A stretch of DNA of 26,416 nucleotides, taken from positions 1 to 26,416 of the forward strand of contig DHWX01000075.1 in assembly GCA_002413395.1 (NCBI GenBank), read 5' to 3'. Origin of the DNA: Polaromonas sp. UBA5171. GTDB taxonomy: Bacteria; Pseudomonadota; Gammaproteobacteria; Burkholderiales; Burkholderiaceae_C. The notes beneath the pieces were generated by a model. It had not been told where the DNA came from and ran no database searches. It worked only from the letters and a program-made list of their open reading frames with translations. Position numbers and translations under genes: made by a program. This document shows, piece after piece, positions 1 to 9,370 of the stretch; position 1 is the first letter of the stretch, and each line of letters begins with the position of its first letter.

Positions 1-17
1 TGTGCAATTTTAACATG

Positions 18-38
18 TTGCTATGCTTTTGATAGCAA
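18..38. repeat. Short inverted repeat at window start
   Basis: Perfect 7-bp arms TTGCTAT (18-24) and ATAGCAA (32-38) enclose a 7-nt loop. No U-tract follows on either strand, so it is not a classic terminator. It lies just downstream of the minus-strand coiled-coil protein gene and could be a weak transcript-end hairpin or one copy of a short intergenic palindrome family. Confidence 0.4.
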
Positions 39-80
39 TATCAAAAAAAGAAATTCAGGAGTCAAGAGTCCGACAGGCTG

Positions 81-479
81 CTAGTGAATCAAGACCAAAG
101 CCGTGGTTACGGCGGCAACCAAGCTCGCCGCAGCCAGTGCACCGACAAGCCAAAGGCGAATACGCAAAGTCTCTATGCGAAAAACCAGTTGCGTGTTCTG
201 CTCCGCCAGCGCATTGATGAGTTCAGACGACGCAACCATCTGGTTTTGCAGGTCAGCCGTAGCCGTCTCCAGCTCATGAATTCGCGCCGCCAAGGCGGAG
301 ATGGCTTGCGCCTCGGGCGAAAGCGCCATCTGTGCATCGAGAACCGTGCCGGAAGTCGGTAGCGGTTTTTTGGCGACCGCATTCCACAATTTTTTGGCAC
401 CGGTGGCCACCTTGGGTGCATTGCGCACAACGTCAGTCCAGGGAACGCTTTGCAAAACGGTCAACCATCCTATAGCCAT
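81..479 (-). CDS. Small coiled-coil protein with C-terminal membrane anchor, function unknown
   Basis: The product is about 132 residues. I do not recognise a named family. A hydrophobic stretch at the N-terminus (IGWLTVLQSVPW) is followed by a basic segment, then a heptad-like helical region with many Ala, Leu, Glu and Gln residues (about residues 54-105) that looks like a coiled coil. A single strongly hydrophobic C-terminal segment (LWLVGALAAASLVAAVTTAL) ends almost at the stop, giving a tail-anchor-like layout. The ATG at 479 is preferred over an upstream in-frame ATG at 530 because an AAGG-type ribosome site lies shortly before it and the longer version adds a non-conserved-looking extension. 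It probably sits in the inner membrane with the coiled coil in the cytoplasm; the role is unknown. The gene stands alone, convergent with nothing visible inside the window. Confidence 0.7.
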   Translation of the reverse strand: MAIGWLTVLQSVPWTDVVRNAPKVATGAKKLWNAVAKKPLPTSGTVLDAQMALSPEAQAISALAARIHELETATADLQNQMVASSELINALAEQNTQLVFRIETLRIRLWLVGALAAASLVAAVTTALVLIH

Positions 480-576
480 AAAAAAACCCTTCAAGGAAAT
501 CAGCTCACCTGACCCGGCAAAAGGCAACACCAGAGGCGACCCTAGACCCTAATGCATGGCTGCTAACGCTTGAGCT

Positions 577-612
577 GCGGGCCTTCTGGGAATTTGGCAC
601 ACTGCGGCCCGC
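577..612. repeat. Inverted repeat downstream of ppa
   Basis: Perfect 7-bp arms GCGGGCC (577-583) and GGCCCGC (606-612) flank a 22-nt loop. It lies about 75 bases beyond the ppa stop codon, in the direction of ppa transcription. There is no U-tract, so it may be a factor-dependent transcript end or a chance GC-rich pairing. Confidence 0.3.
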
Positions 613-686
613 GTGATCCCTGCTGGCCCGTGCATCCAAAGGCGACAGTCACCCAATCAAAAAGTTTAAAAAATCAACGCAAAATT

Positions 687-1226
687 TCAGACCTTGCTGG
701 CTTTGGCGTAGTTGGCGATGCCGTCGCTGATTTCCTTTTTGGCGGACTCCGGGCCCTCCCAGCCCAAAATCTTGACCCACTTGCCTTCTTCTAGGTCTTT
801 GTAGTGTTCAAAGAAATGCGCAATGGTTTTCAGGCGCAGCGGGTTCAGGTCCTCCGGTTTTTGCCAGTTGGTGTAAATAGACAAAATCTTGTCGGTCGGC
901 ACTGCCAGCACCTTGCCGTCTTCGCCCGCTTCGTCAGTCATTTTCAGGATGCCAATGGCACGGCAAGTAACCACCACGCCAGGAATCAGGGGCACCGGGG
1001 TGATCACCAAGACGTCAACCGGGTCGCCATCTCCGCTGAGGGTTTTGGGAACATAACCGTAGTTGGTCGGGTAATGCATGGACGTACTCATGAAACGATC
1101 CACAAAAATCGCCCCCGATGCCTTATCGACTTCATATTTGACCGGGTCGGAGTTCATCGGAATTTCGATGATTACATTGAAGGAGTCCGGGGCATTTTTT
1201 CCGGGGAAAACATTATCGAGAGACAT
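687..1226 (-). CDS. ppa: Inorganic pyrophosphatase (family I, soluble)
   Basis: A cytoplasmic Mg2+-dependent enzyme that hydrolyses pyrophosphate to two phosphates and so drives biosynthetic reactions forward. The product is 179 residues, the usual length for bacterial hexameric family I enzymes. The family signature DGDPVDVL is present at residues 66-73, giving the metal-binding aspartates D66, D68 and D71. E21, K30 and the NYGYVP segment (55-60) also match the active site. The start ATG at 1226 gives the expected N-terminus (MSLDNVFPGK), although no strong Shine-Dalgarno sequence precedes it. It is divergent from hppA, which encodes the membrane-bound enzyme acting on the same substrate; the two share a 257-bp intergenic region. 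Identification is firm. Confidence 0.97.
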   Translation of the reverse strand: MSLDNVFPGKNAPDSFNVIIEIPMNSDPVKYEVDKASGAIFVDRFMSTSMHYPTNYGYVPKTLSGDGDPVDVLVITPVPLIPGVVVTCRAIGILKMTDEAGEDGKVLAVPTDKILSIYTNWQKPEDLNPLRLKTIAHFFEHYKDLEEGKWVKILGWEGPESAKKEISDGIANYAKASKV

Positions 1227-1483
1227 GATTGCTTTGCGTTGATGGAAAAAATTGACAGGAGGGGAAAACAGGACTCATCGCGCCTTGGCGAGGCTGCCTG
1301 GCTACCCGAGCCGCCTGCGTTAATTGCTGATTTTACTGATTCCAGGCTTCCAAAGGACCCACTTACGATGTGGTAAATTACCGCGGTTGGCCAATCGTCT
1401 CTGCGTGAGCAACGAGGAAGCAACGCAGCGGGGGCAACGCTAGCGTGGCACCCCTCCAAGCGAAAACAACGTAGGAGATTTCT

Positions 1484-3652
<2,169 letters not shown>

Positions 3653-3671
3653 GAGGCTGAAACAACCTGTC

Positions 3672-3697
3672 AAAAACCCGCTCAGGCGGGTTTTTTT
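3672..3697. terminator. Bidirectional rho-independent terminator between hppA and clcA
   Basis: Stem CCCGC (3677-3681) / GCGGG (3686-3690) with loop TCAG, preceded by five A residues and followed by seven T residues. It lies 20 bases after the hppA stop and just beyond the stop of the converging CLC gene. The flanking A and T runs let it serve both strands. Confidence 0.9.
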
Positions 3698-3701
3698 ATG
3701 G

Positions 3702-5060
3702 TTATTCCACAGGGCTGTCACTGGTTTTTGGTTTCCGGCCAGTTTCGCGCACCGGCTCCAGAGATGCCGCCGCTTCGCGCCGGAAATGACGGCCAACGGT
3801 ATGGTAAAACGGACGCGGACAAAACTGCCGCGACACCACTGATGCCGCCAGTGTCGTGGCCATCAACAACAGCGTCAGGTCATGGGTGCGGGTCATTTCC
3901 ATCACGATCACGCTGGCGGTGATGGGTGCCTGCGTCGCTGCAGCCAGAAAAGCGCCCATCGAGAGTAGCACTACCAGCCGCGGGTCCACCGCACCAGGCA
4001 GCAGTTGCGCAATGTTGTCGCCAATACCGGCACCAATCGCCAGCGAGGGAGTAAATAAGCCACCCGGAATGCCGGCAAAATAGGACACCACGGTGGCCGC
4101 CCACTTTGCAAGGCCAAAACCGGACCCGGGTCCCGGCCGACCATTGAGCAGCGCGGCAACCTGGCCGTAGCCGGTACCATAGGTCGAACCGCCCACAGCC
4201 ATGCCAAGCAGTGCAACCAGCAAGCCGCAACTGGCTGCAACAGCGATCGGCCGCCGTATCGGCAGTGTCCGCCATCGGGCAGGCAGCCAACTGGCCGGGC
4301 CAGCCAGCAACGCCTTGGCAAACAGTCCGCCGAGCACACCGTTGATGAGCGCACACAGCGCCACGGCAGTCCAGGAAGTATGAAGCGCAAGTATTGACTC
4401 GGTAACGGAAAAGTAGCTATGGTTTCCCAGTATGGCCAGCGACAGAAAGCCTGCTGCCAGAACGCCCGACAACACCAGCCGGTCCCAGCGCATTGCGGTT
4501 CCTCGACTCAATTCCTCGATGGCAAACACGAGCCCGGCCAGCGGCGTGTTGAACGCGGCGGCCAAACCGCCAGCCGCGCCGGCCGCGATCAGCGCTTCCG
4601 GCCTGAATCCCAGCGAAAAACCCCGCCGCCCCTGCCATAAACGTCCCCAAGCCAGCATCACGGCTGCACCGACCTGCACCGAAGATCCCTCGCGGCCTAT
4701 AGACGCGCCGGCCAGCAGGCCACCCGCCGTCAGCACGATTTTCCACAGTGATTGCCGCAGCGAAACCAATAAGGTCTGCGGCGCACCGGCCGACATCGAC
4801 ATGGCGGCAATGACCTGTGGAATGCCACTGCCGCGCGTCTGCGGGGCCTTCCGGATGGTTAGCCAGCGCAAGGCTGCAAAACTCGCCGGTACCAGCAAAA
4901 TAGCGCTCCACCAGTAAGCGTGCATTAGCCGCTGGTTCCAATTCAGCATCAACTCGGCAAGCCAGGCGAAGGCCAGCGAAATCAGCGCAACGAAAGCCGC
5001 ACCGCTCAGAAATACTGCGAAGCGCAGGGAATGACGTGACAGCCGCGCGGTATGCCGCAC
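3702..5060 (-). CDS. CLC-family chloride channel/antiporter (ClcA-like)
   Basis: An inner-membrane anion transporter of about 452 residues without a C-terminal CBS pair, as in short bacterial CLC proteins. The selectivity elements are in order: GSGIP (77-81), GREGS (122-126, gating Glu124), the IEEL segment with the internal proton-relay glutamate (182-183), GIPGGLFTP (330-338), and Tyr419 near the end at the position of the conserved anion-binding tyrosine. Both gating and internal glutamates are present, which in this family points to Cl-/H+ exchange rather than a channel. The canonical GSGIP argues against a fluoride-type CLC. The assigned start is a GTG at 5060 with a weak ribosome site, so the true start could be a little downstream. 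It converges on hppA and shares its terminator. Confidence 0.92.
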   Translation of the reverse strand: MRHTARLSRHSLRFAVFLSGAAFVALISLAFAWLAELMLNWNQRLMHAYWWSAILLVPASFAALRWLTIRKAPQTRGSGIPQVIAAMSMSAGAPQTLLVSLRQSLWKIVLTAGGLLAGASIGREGSSVQVGAAVMLAWGRLWQGRRGFSLGFRPEALIAAGAAGGLAAAFNTPLAGLVFAIEELSRGTAMRWDRLVLSGVLAAGFLSLAILGNHSYFSVTESILALHTSWTAVALCALINGVLGGLFAKALLAGPASWLPARWRTLPIRRPIAVAASCGLLVALLGMAVGGSTYGTGYGQVAALLNGRPGPGSGFGLAKWAATVVSYFAGIPGGLFTPSLAIGAGIGDNIAQLLPGAVDPRLVVLLSMGAFLAAATQAPITASVIVMEMTRTHDLTLLLMATTLAASVVSRQFCPRPFYHTVGRHFRREAAASLEPVRETGRKPKTSDSPVE

Positions 5061-5293
5061 CTTGCGCGATAGCGACTGACGGGCTTTATCATTGCATGGT
5101 CGGATTGGCGGTCAGTCATTGGCGATCAGATGGTGCAGAAAAAAGTTTGATGATACTTTGTTACCCGCTAGCCAGGCCGACACGACGCCACACCCAAGGG
5201 GCGTTCTCAAGACCCGCGGAATGAAATCTGAAAGCCGGTTCTGGCTGCGCTTTACAGAGTTCTTCGACGAACTCCAACTGAGCGCTGGTTGCC

Positions 5294-6679
5294 TCAGCCG
5301 CTGGCCAGCACCCGGCATACTTTACCACTGCGACCGCGCGAAACGGGTAGCCCCGGTTCCTCGATCACACGAAAAGATGCAAGCCCCTGAGCCGTCGCAA
5401 AGTCCTTGAGCGCGACCTGGCAACGCGCCATGGCAGCCGTAGCCTCGCTACCCTGCAAGCCAAGGCGCAGCACCAGTGTGTGCTTGTCCTGCTGGTGCAA
5501 CTGAAAACCAAATACGCCCGCCTGATCTTCCAGCACGGTTGTCAGGGCCAATGGCAGCAGGGTCACCGGCCTTCCATGACGGCCCGCCATCACCAGCGGC
5601 GCATCGTGTCGCCCCTGCACCTCGATCACTGGCAGCGGCGACCCGCAGGCGCAGCCTTCGCTGTGCATCGTGACCTGGTCACCCAGGTCATATCGAATCA
5701 GCGGCTGCACCGTGTTGGCCAGGTGGGTAAGCAGCACGGTGCAGGAAGGCTGGCCTGCGAGCACCGGCCGGTGCTGCTCATCCACCGGTTCCAGAATCAT
5801 CCAGTCGGCATTGGCGTGGAGGTGCCCATGAGCGCACTCCCAACCAATGGTCAGAAACTCTGACGCGCCATAACTGTTGCGTACAGTGCAGCGCAGCCCC
5901 TTCTCGATCTGCTCGCGCACGACCGTGCCCAGGGTTTCGCCGCCGGTCCAGACTTCCTGAGCATTGACATGCAGGCGGCCATGGACCGCCTCGTCCGCCA
6001 GCAGCGCGGCTGCGGTGGGATAGGTCGCAATCACCGTCGGCGCAAATGCATTGAGCGCATCCACCAATGCATCAGTTGGCTGCAGAATGGAAAAGCCGCG
6101 CGCCGTCTGCGCCAGCCATGGGTTCATCTGGCGCATGCGCTGGAACACCACATAGCTCGCAAAGTGCCCGCTGGTGGCGCCCACGAAGGCCATGCGCTCG
6201 GAAAGGTACAGCGGGTCCAGCCAGCGCGCGAGCGGCCTGGGCGCGCTGCGGCGCAGGGCTTCGAGCGCGTCATATACCGCCATGGCTTGCGCATCCTGCA
6301 CGAAGATACCGGGTAGCCCGCTGGTGCCTGAGCTCTCCCAGATCACGTAGCGGCCAAGGAACGGCTCGCCAATGCGCGCAGGGTCGGCGGTAAAGGCGCG
6401 AAGTTCATCGCGTTTGAGGCCCGGGTCGGTCACCCAATCGTCAAAGCGCTGCATCAATTCGCCGCGCGTGACCACCGCAAGCGCGGACAGCGGCGTGCTG
6501 GCCACTGCCATGCCCTTCAGCCGTTCACGGTACAGGCGCGAACCGCGCCGCGCCGCCTCCAGCAAGCGAGTCAGCCGCTGGGTCTGACGCGCAGCAATTG
6601 CGGCGGGCGTGGCATGACTGGCCGCCGCCACATCCAGTGCGACGGCGCCCAGGCGCAGTGGATCGAACACCAGGCTCAT
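5294..6679 (-). CDS. PaaK / coenzyme F390 synthetase-like adenylate-forming enzyme
   Basis: The product is 461 residues and belongs to the acyl-adenylating superfamily, closest in layout to phenylacetate-CoA ligase and F390-synthetase-like proteins. The phosphate-binding loop reads SSGTSGLPG (116-124), the adenine motif is NSYGASE (268-274), and the ribose-contacting motif is YDLGD (330-334). A CxC pair (C343, C345) is followed by a GRHDAP hinge, as in PaaK-type proteins. Such enzymes activate a carboxylate with ATP, usually forming a CoA thioester; the substrate cannot be read from the sequence. It is divergent from the PHA synthase gene, so a role in supplying or diverting acyl-CoA is possible but only inferred. 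The ATG at 6679 has no ribosome site of its own and overlaps the stop of a short upstream reading frame, suggesting coupled translation. Confidence 0.85.
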   Translation of the reverse strand: MSLVFDPLRLGAVALDVAAASHATPAAIAARQTQRLTRLLEAARRGSRLYRERLKGMAVASTPLSALAVVTRGELMQRFDDWVTDPGLKRDELRAFTADPARIGEPFLGRYVIWESSGTSGLPGIFVQDAQAMAVYDALEALRRSAPRPLARWLDPLYLSERMAFVGATSGHFASYVVFQRMRQMNPWLAQTARGFSILQPTDALVDALNAFAPTVIATYPTAAALLADEAVHGRLHVNAQEVWTGGETLGTVVREQIEKGLRCTVRNSYGASEFLTIGWECAHGHLHANADWMILEPVDEQHRPVLAGQPSCTVLLTHLANTVQPLIRYDLGDQVTMHSEGCACGSPLPVIEVQGRHDAPLVMAGRHGRPVTLLPLALTTVLEDQAGVFGFQLHQQDKHTLVLRLGLQGSEATAAMARCQVALKDFATAQGLASFRVIEEPGLPVSRGRSGKVCRVLASG

Positions 6680-6717
6680 GCAGTCAGCCGTAAAGTCGCT
6701 TCAAGTTGCGCCATCAT
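6676..6717 (-). CDS. Possible 13-residue leader peptide coupled to the ligase gene
   Basis: A short frame encoding MMAQLEATLRLTA starts at an ATG pair. It is preceded by a good ribosome site, GAGGA at 6724-6728, six bases before the first ATG. Its TGA overlaps the ligase ATG in an ATGA arrangement. The ligase start itself lacks a ribosome site, so translation of this frame would explain how the ligase is initiated. No codon bias suggests amino-acid attenuation. It could instead be the remains of a longer upstream gene. The layout is seen directly; the coupling is inferred. Confidence 0.45.
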   Translation of the reverse strand: MMAQLEATLRLTA

Positions 6718-6778
6718 GGGTAATCCTCATTGTTGGCAAACCCTGTTGTCAATATTAGATGCAAGGCGAACCACTGCA

Positions 6779-6792
6779 TTGCGCTGGATCAA
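6779..6792. promoter_or_regulatory. Upstream FNR/CRP-type box before phaC
   Basis: TTGCGCTGGATCAA matches the FNR consensus TTGAT-N4-ATCAA at 8 of 10 defined positions, with a perfect right half. Its centre lies exactly 54 bp (about five helical turns) upstream of the second box, which places both on the same DNA face. Confidence 0.4.
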
Positions 6793-6832
6793 ATGGCATG
6801 GCATTGATACGCCCTCAGTAACCACCACCTTT

Positions 6833-6846
6833 TTGACTTGCATCAA
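6833..6846. promoter_or_regulatory. FNR-type box at class II activator position before phaC
   Basis: TTGACTTGCATCAA matches the FNR consensus TTGAT-N4-ATCAA at 9 of 10 defined positions. If it acts as a class II activator site centred at -41.5, the predicted start is base 6881, and the -10 hexamer would fall at 6869-6874. That hexamer is CAAAAT, a 4 of 6 match to TATAAT. The geometry therefore fits an FNR-activated promoter. Confidence 0.55.
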
Positions 6847-6868
6847 TCAGCAGGTGGCTCATACTTTG

Positions 6869-6874
6869 CAAAAT
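6869..6874 (+). promoter_or_regulatory. Candidate -10 element of the phaC promoter
   Basis: CAAAAT lies exactly where a -10 hexamer is expected if the FNR-type box at 6833-6846 is centred at -41.5. A leader of about 50 bases would precede the phaC ATG. A rival reading is TTGCAT (6838-6843) with CATACT (6860-6865) at 16-bp spacing, which would overlap the same box. Confidence 0.35.
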
Positions 6875-6930
6875 GGGACGTTGCCACTCCAGCCCATAGC
6901 ACGCGTCTTCGGTGTCCAGGATTTACAACC

Positions 6931-8697
6931 ATGACCAAACAAACTTTTCCCAACAAGAATGACGCTCCCAAGGCTGATGAAAAATCCACTGAGAGGCTGG
7001 ATCAGCTACTGCATGCCGCCATGGCCCCGCTGACCGGTGGACTGTCGCCGGTCTCCCTCTCGCTGGCGCTGGCAGACTGGGCCTGGCACCTGGCCATGGC
7101 ACCCGGGCGGCAGATGGAACTGGCTGCCTTGGCCACGCGTCTGTCCAATGACACCTTGCATATGCACGATGGCATGGAGGCAAATGCCGGTGCGGTCGAC
7201 GACGACCCGCGTTTTCGTGATGAAGCCTGGGCGGCCTGGCCATTCAGTCAGATGCGGGTGGGCTTTCATAATGCCGAGGCCTTCTGGCGCGAAGCGGCGT
7301 ACGTATCGGGCATGACGGCGCATCACGCCGACCTGACGCAATTTTTTGCGCACCAGTGGCTCGGCATGCTAACCCCGGCCAACTGGCTGGCTACCAACCC
7401 GGTGGTGCTGCGCGATGCCTTTGAATCCCGGGGAACGCACTTGCTCAAGGGGGCGCGGCACTGGCTGGCTGATGTGTCGGGCGTGCCCGAGCCAGCAGAC
7501 CTGGAGATCGCCAACCGCTTCGTGGTGGGCCGGGATGTGGCGGTGACGCCGGGAAAAGTAGTATACCGCAATCGGCTCGTCGAACTCATTCGCTACCAGC
7601 CACAAACCGCGAAGGTCCACCCCGAGCCGGTATTTATGATCCCCTCATGGATCATGAAGTTCTACATCCTCGACCTGTCTCCCCACAACTCCATGGCGCG
7701 CTACCTGGTCAGCCAGGGGCACTCAGTGTATATGCTGTCCTGGCGCAATCCCGATGCAGAGGACGCCGAACTGAGCATGGACGACTACCTGCGCCTGGGC
7801 GTGCTCGACCCGCTGCAGGCAATTGCCGAACAGACTGGCAAGGACGTGCCAGTGCATGCAGTGGGCTATTGCCTGGGTGGAACCCTGCTCGCCATCGCGG
7901 CGGCGGCGCTGACGCGCAAAGGCGGCGTAGCGGGGAAGCGCCAGCTACCCACCCTGAAAACGCTAACGCTGCTGGCGGCGCAGACAGACTTTTCGGAGCC
8001 GGGCGAATTGGGCCTGTTCATTGACGAGAGCCAAATCGACCTGCTGGACAACATCACACGCCGTCAAGGCTACCTCAGCGGCAAGCAGATGGCTGGTTCC
8101 TTCCAGTTCCTGCACTCGCGCGAACTGGTATGGACCCGACGCATGCGCGAGTACCTGATGGGTGAGCGCGAGCAGCCAAATGACCTGATGGCCTGGAATG
8201 CCGATACCACCCGTATGCCTGCGCGCATGCATCACGAATACCTGAATTCGCTGTACTTGCACAACGCCTTGGCTATCAACCGCTACCGTGTTGAAGGGCG
8301 CAGCGTGTCGCTGGGTGATATCGAGCAGCCGGTGTTCATGCTGGGCACGCAACGCGATCACGTCTCGCCCTGGCGGTCGGTTTTCAAGTTGCACCATTTG
8401 TGCGAGGCAGAGATCACCTTCGTGCTGGCGAGCGGCGGCCATAACGCAGGCATCCTTTCCGAGCCCGGTCACCCGAACCGCAGCTACCAGATGGCCACGC
8501 GGCCAGCCCATGGTGCATGGATAGAGCCAGAGCAATGGGCTGCCAGTGCGACCCAACAGGCTGGTTCGTGGTGGCCCGCCTGGCAGCAGTGGCTAGCCGG
8601 GCATTCTTCACGCCCGCAGGTTGCCCGGGCGATCAGCGCCAAAACCGCACTGGGCGATGCACCGGGTGAGTATGTGATGCGGCACTATAAGGAATGA
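6931..8697 (+). CDS. phaC: Class I polyhydroxyalkanoate (PHB) synthase
   Basis: Polymerises (R)-3-hydroxyacyl-CoA into storage polyester on the granule surface. The product is 588 residues, matching the class I size of about 590. The N-terminal PhaC domain (WLATNPVVLRDAFESRG region) precedes an alpha/beta-hydrolase core. The lipase-like box GYCLGG carries catalytic Cys314; Asp476 (in GTQRDHV) and His504 (in GGHNAG) complete the triad at the spacing known for Cupriavidus necator PhaC (C319/D480/H508). The ATG at 6931 was chosen over an earlier in-frame ATG at 6838 because it follows an AGGA ribosome site and gives the family length; the longer version would begin inside the promoter. No phaA, phaB or phasin gene is nearby, so this may be a second, unlinked synthase. 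Two FNR-type boxes upstream suggest induction at low oxygen. Confidence 0.95.
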   Translation: MTKQTFPNKNDAPKADEKSTERLDQLLHAAMAPLTGGLSPVSLSLALADWAWHLAMAPGRQMELAALATRLSNDTLHMHDGMEANAGAVDDDPRFRDEAWAAWPFSQMRVGFHNAEAFWREAAYVSGMTAHHADLTQFFAHQWLGMLTPANWLATNPVVLRDAFESRGTHLLKGARHWLADVSGVPEPADLEIANRFVVGRDVAVTPGKVVYRNRLVELIRYQPQTAKVHPEPVFMIPSWIMKFYILDLSPHNSMARYLVSQGHSVYMLSWRNPDAEDAELSMDDYLRLGVLDPLQAIAEQTGKDVPVHAVGYCLGGTLLAIAAAALTRKGGVAGKRQLPTLKTLTLLAAQTDFSEPGELGLFIDESQIDLLDNITRRQGYLSGKQMAGSFQFLHSRELVWTRRMREYLMGEREQPNDLMAWNADTTRMPARMHHEYLNSLYLHNALAINRYRVEGRSVSLGDIEQPVFMLGTQRDHVSPWRSVFKLHHLCEAEITFVLASGGHNAGILSEPGHPNRSYQMATRPAHGAWIEPEQWAASATQQAGSWWPAWQQWLAGHSSRPQVARAISAKTALGDAPGEYVMRHYKE

Positions 8698-8712
8698 GCG
8701 GCGCGGCGCCGC
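8698..8712 (+). terminator. GC-rich hairpin right after phaC
   Basis: Arms GCGGCG (8698-8703) and CGCCGC (8707-8712) with loop CGG begin directly after the phaC stop. No T-run follows, so it is not a standard intrinsic terminator. It may protect or end the transcript with help of a factor. Confidence 0.35.
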
Positions 8713-8715
8713 AAC

Positions 8716-8823
8716 TCATTCGGCCGTAGCTCTGGTGGAGAACGCCAGCGACACCGTGCCGAGCATCGTCGCGATCGTGGTCATCAGGATGGGGCGCAGT
8801 TTCTGTGTCGATGTCTTGATCTG
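8716..8823 (-). pseudogene. Relic fragment of an RND multidrug efflux transporter (AcrB/HAE1 family)
   Basis: Between the stops of rnhA and phaC, the minus strand reads KLRPILMTTIATMLGTVSLAFSTRA and then stops. This closely resembles the conserved segment before a late transmembrane helix of AcrB-type pumps (RLRPILMTSLAFILGVMPL in E. coli AcrB, from memory). Only about 35 codons remain open, bounded by TAG (8824-8826) and TGA (8716-8718), against over 1000 codons in an intact pump. There is no start codon or ribosome site. It is best read as the last trace of a deleted or exchanged efflux gene that once lay next to rnhA. Resemblance is high over a short stretch, so chance is unlikely but not excluded. 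Confidence 0.6.
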
Positions 8824-8827
8824 CTAT

Positions 8828-9325
8828 CTATACAGCGTCCACGCGGGATCCCTTCCGGCTGAGCGCTTGTTCCACGCCGCGGTTGGCCAGCGCATCGGCG
8901 CGCTCATTACCCGGATCACCAGCGTGTCCCTTGACCCAGCGCCAGTGGATGTCGTGGCCGCTCGAAGCGATCAGCGCATCCAGCCGCTGCCATAAATCGA
9001 CATTTTTCACGGGAGTCTTGGCGGCAGTGCGCCAACCGCGCGCTTTCCAGCCATCAATCCATTCGGTAATACCCTTGCGTACGTATTCGCTGTCCAGGTA
9101 CAGCGTGACGCAGCAGGGCCGCTTGAGCACCCCAAGCGCCTCAATGACTGCGGTCATTTCCATTCGGTTGTTGGTCGTCCCAAGCTCACCGCCAAACAAT
9201 TCCTTCTCGATGCCTCCTGTCATCAACAGTGCGCCCCAGCCTCCGGGTCCGGGATTGCCCTTGCAGGCACCATCGGTGTAAATCACGACGTGTCGTTGTG
9301 TTGAACCTGTCTTTGAATCGGTCAT
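8828..9325 (-). CDS. rnhA: Ribonuclease HI
   Basis: A cytoplasmic Mg2+-dependent nuclease that cleaves the RNA strand of RNA-DNA hybrids, removing R-loops and primers. The product is 165 residues. All catalytic residues are present: D18 (YTDGACKGNPGPGGWG), E56 (NNRMEM), D78 (YLDSEYV) and D144 (NERADALANRG), plus the mobile-loop His134 (WVKGHAGDPGN). The ATG at 9325 has a weak ribosome site; the core fold starts at about residue 11. The gene follows the yafS-like methyltransferase by about 45 bases on the same strand, so the two may be co-transcribed. In many proteobacteria dnaQ lies next to rnhA; here the neighbour is a pump relic and phaC instead. Confidence 0.97.
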   Translation of the reverse strand: MTDSKTGSTQRHVVIYTDGACKGNPGPGGWGALLMTGGIEKELFGGELGTTNNRMEMTAVIEALGVLKRPCCVTLYLDSEYVRKGITEWIDGWKARGWRTAAKTPVKNVDLWQRLDALIASSGHDIHWRWVKGHAGDPGNERADALANRGVEQALSRKGSRVDAV

Positions 9326-9370
9326 TCGTTATCTTGAATTCATGGGCGACGCCCTTTGGTTGATAAAAAA

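Noticed and set aside
1227..1483. Riboswitch or strong promoter between ppa and hppA
   Set aside because: No recognisable riboswitch core and no hexamer pair with good spacing; only the hppA ribosome site is clear.
6747..6752. Perfect minus-strand TTGACA upstream of the ligase
   Set aside because: With normal spacing the -10 would fall on the ribosome site of the leader frame and no TATAAT-like hexamer is there, so it is probably not the working promoter.
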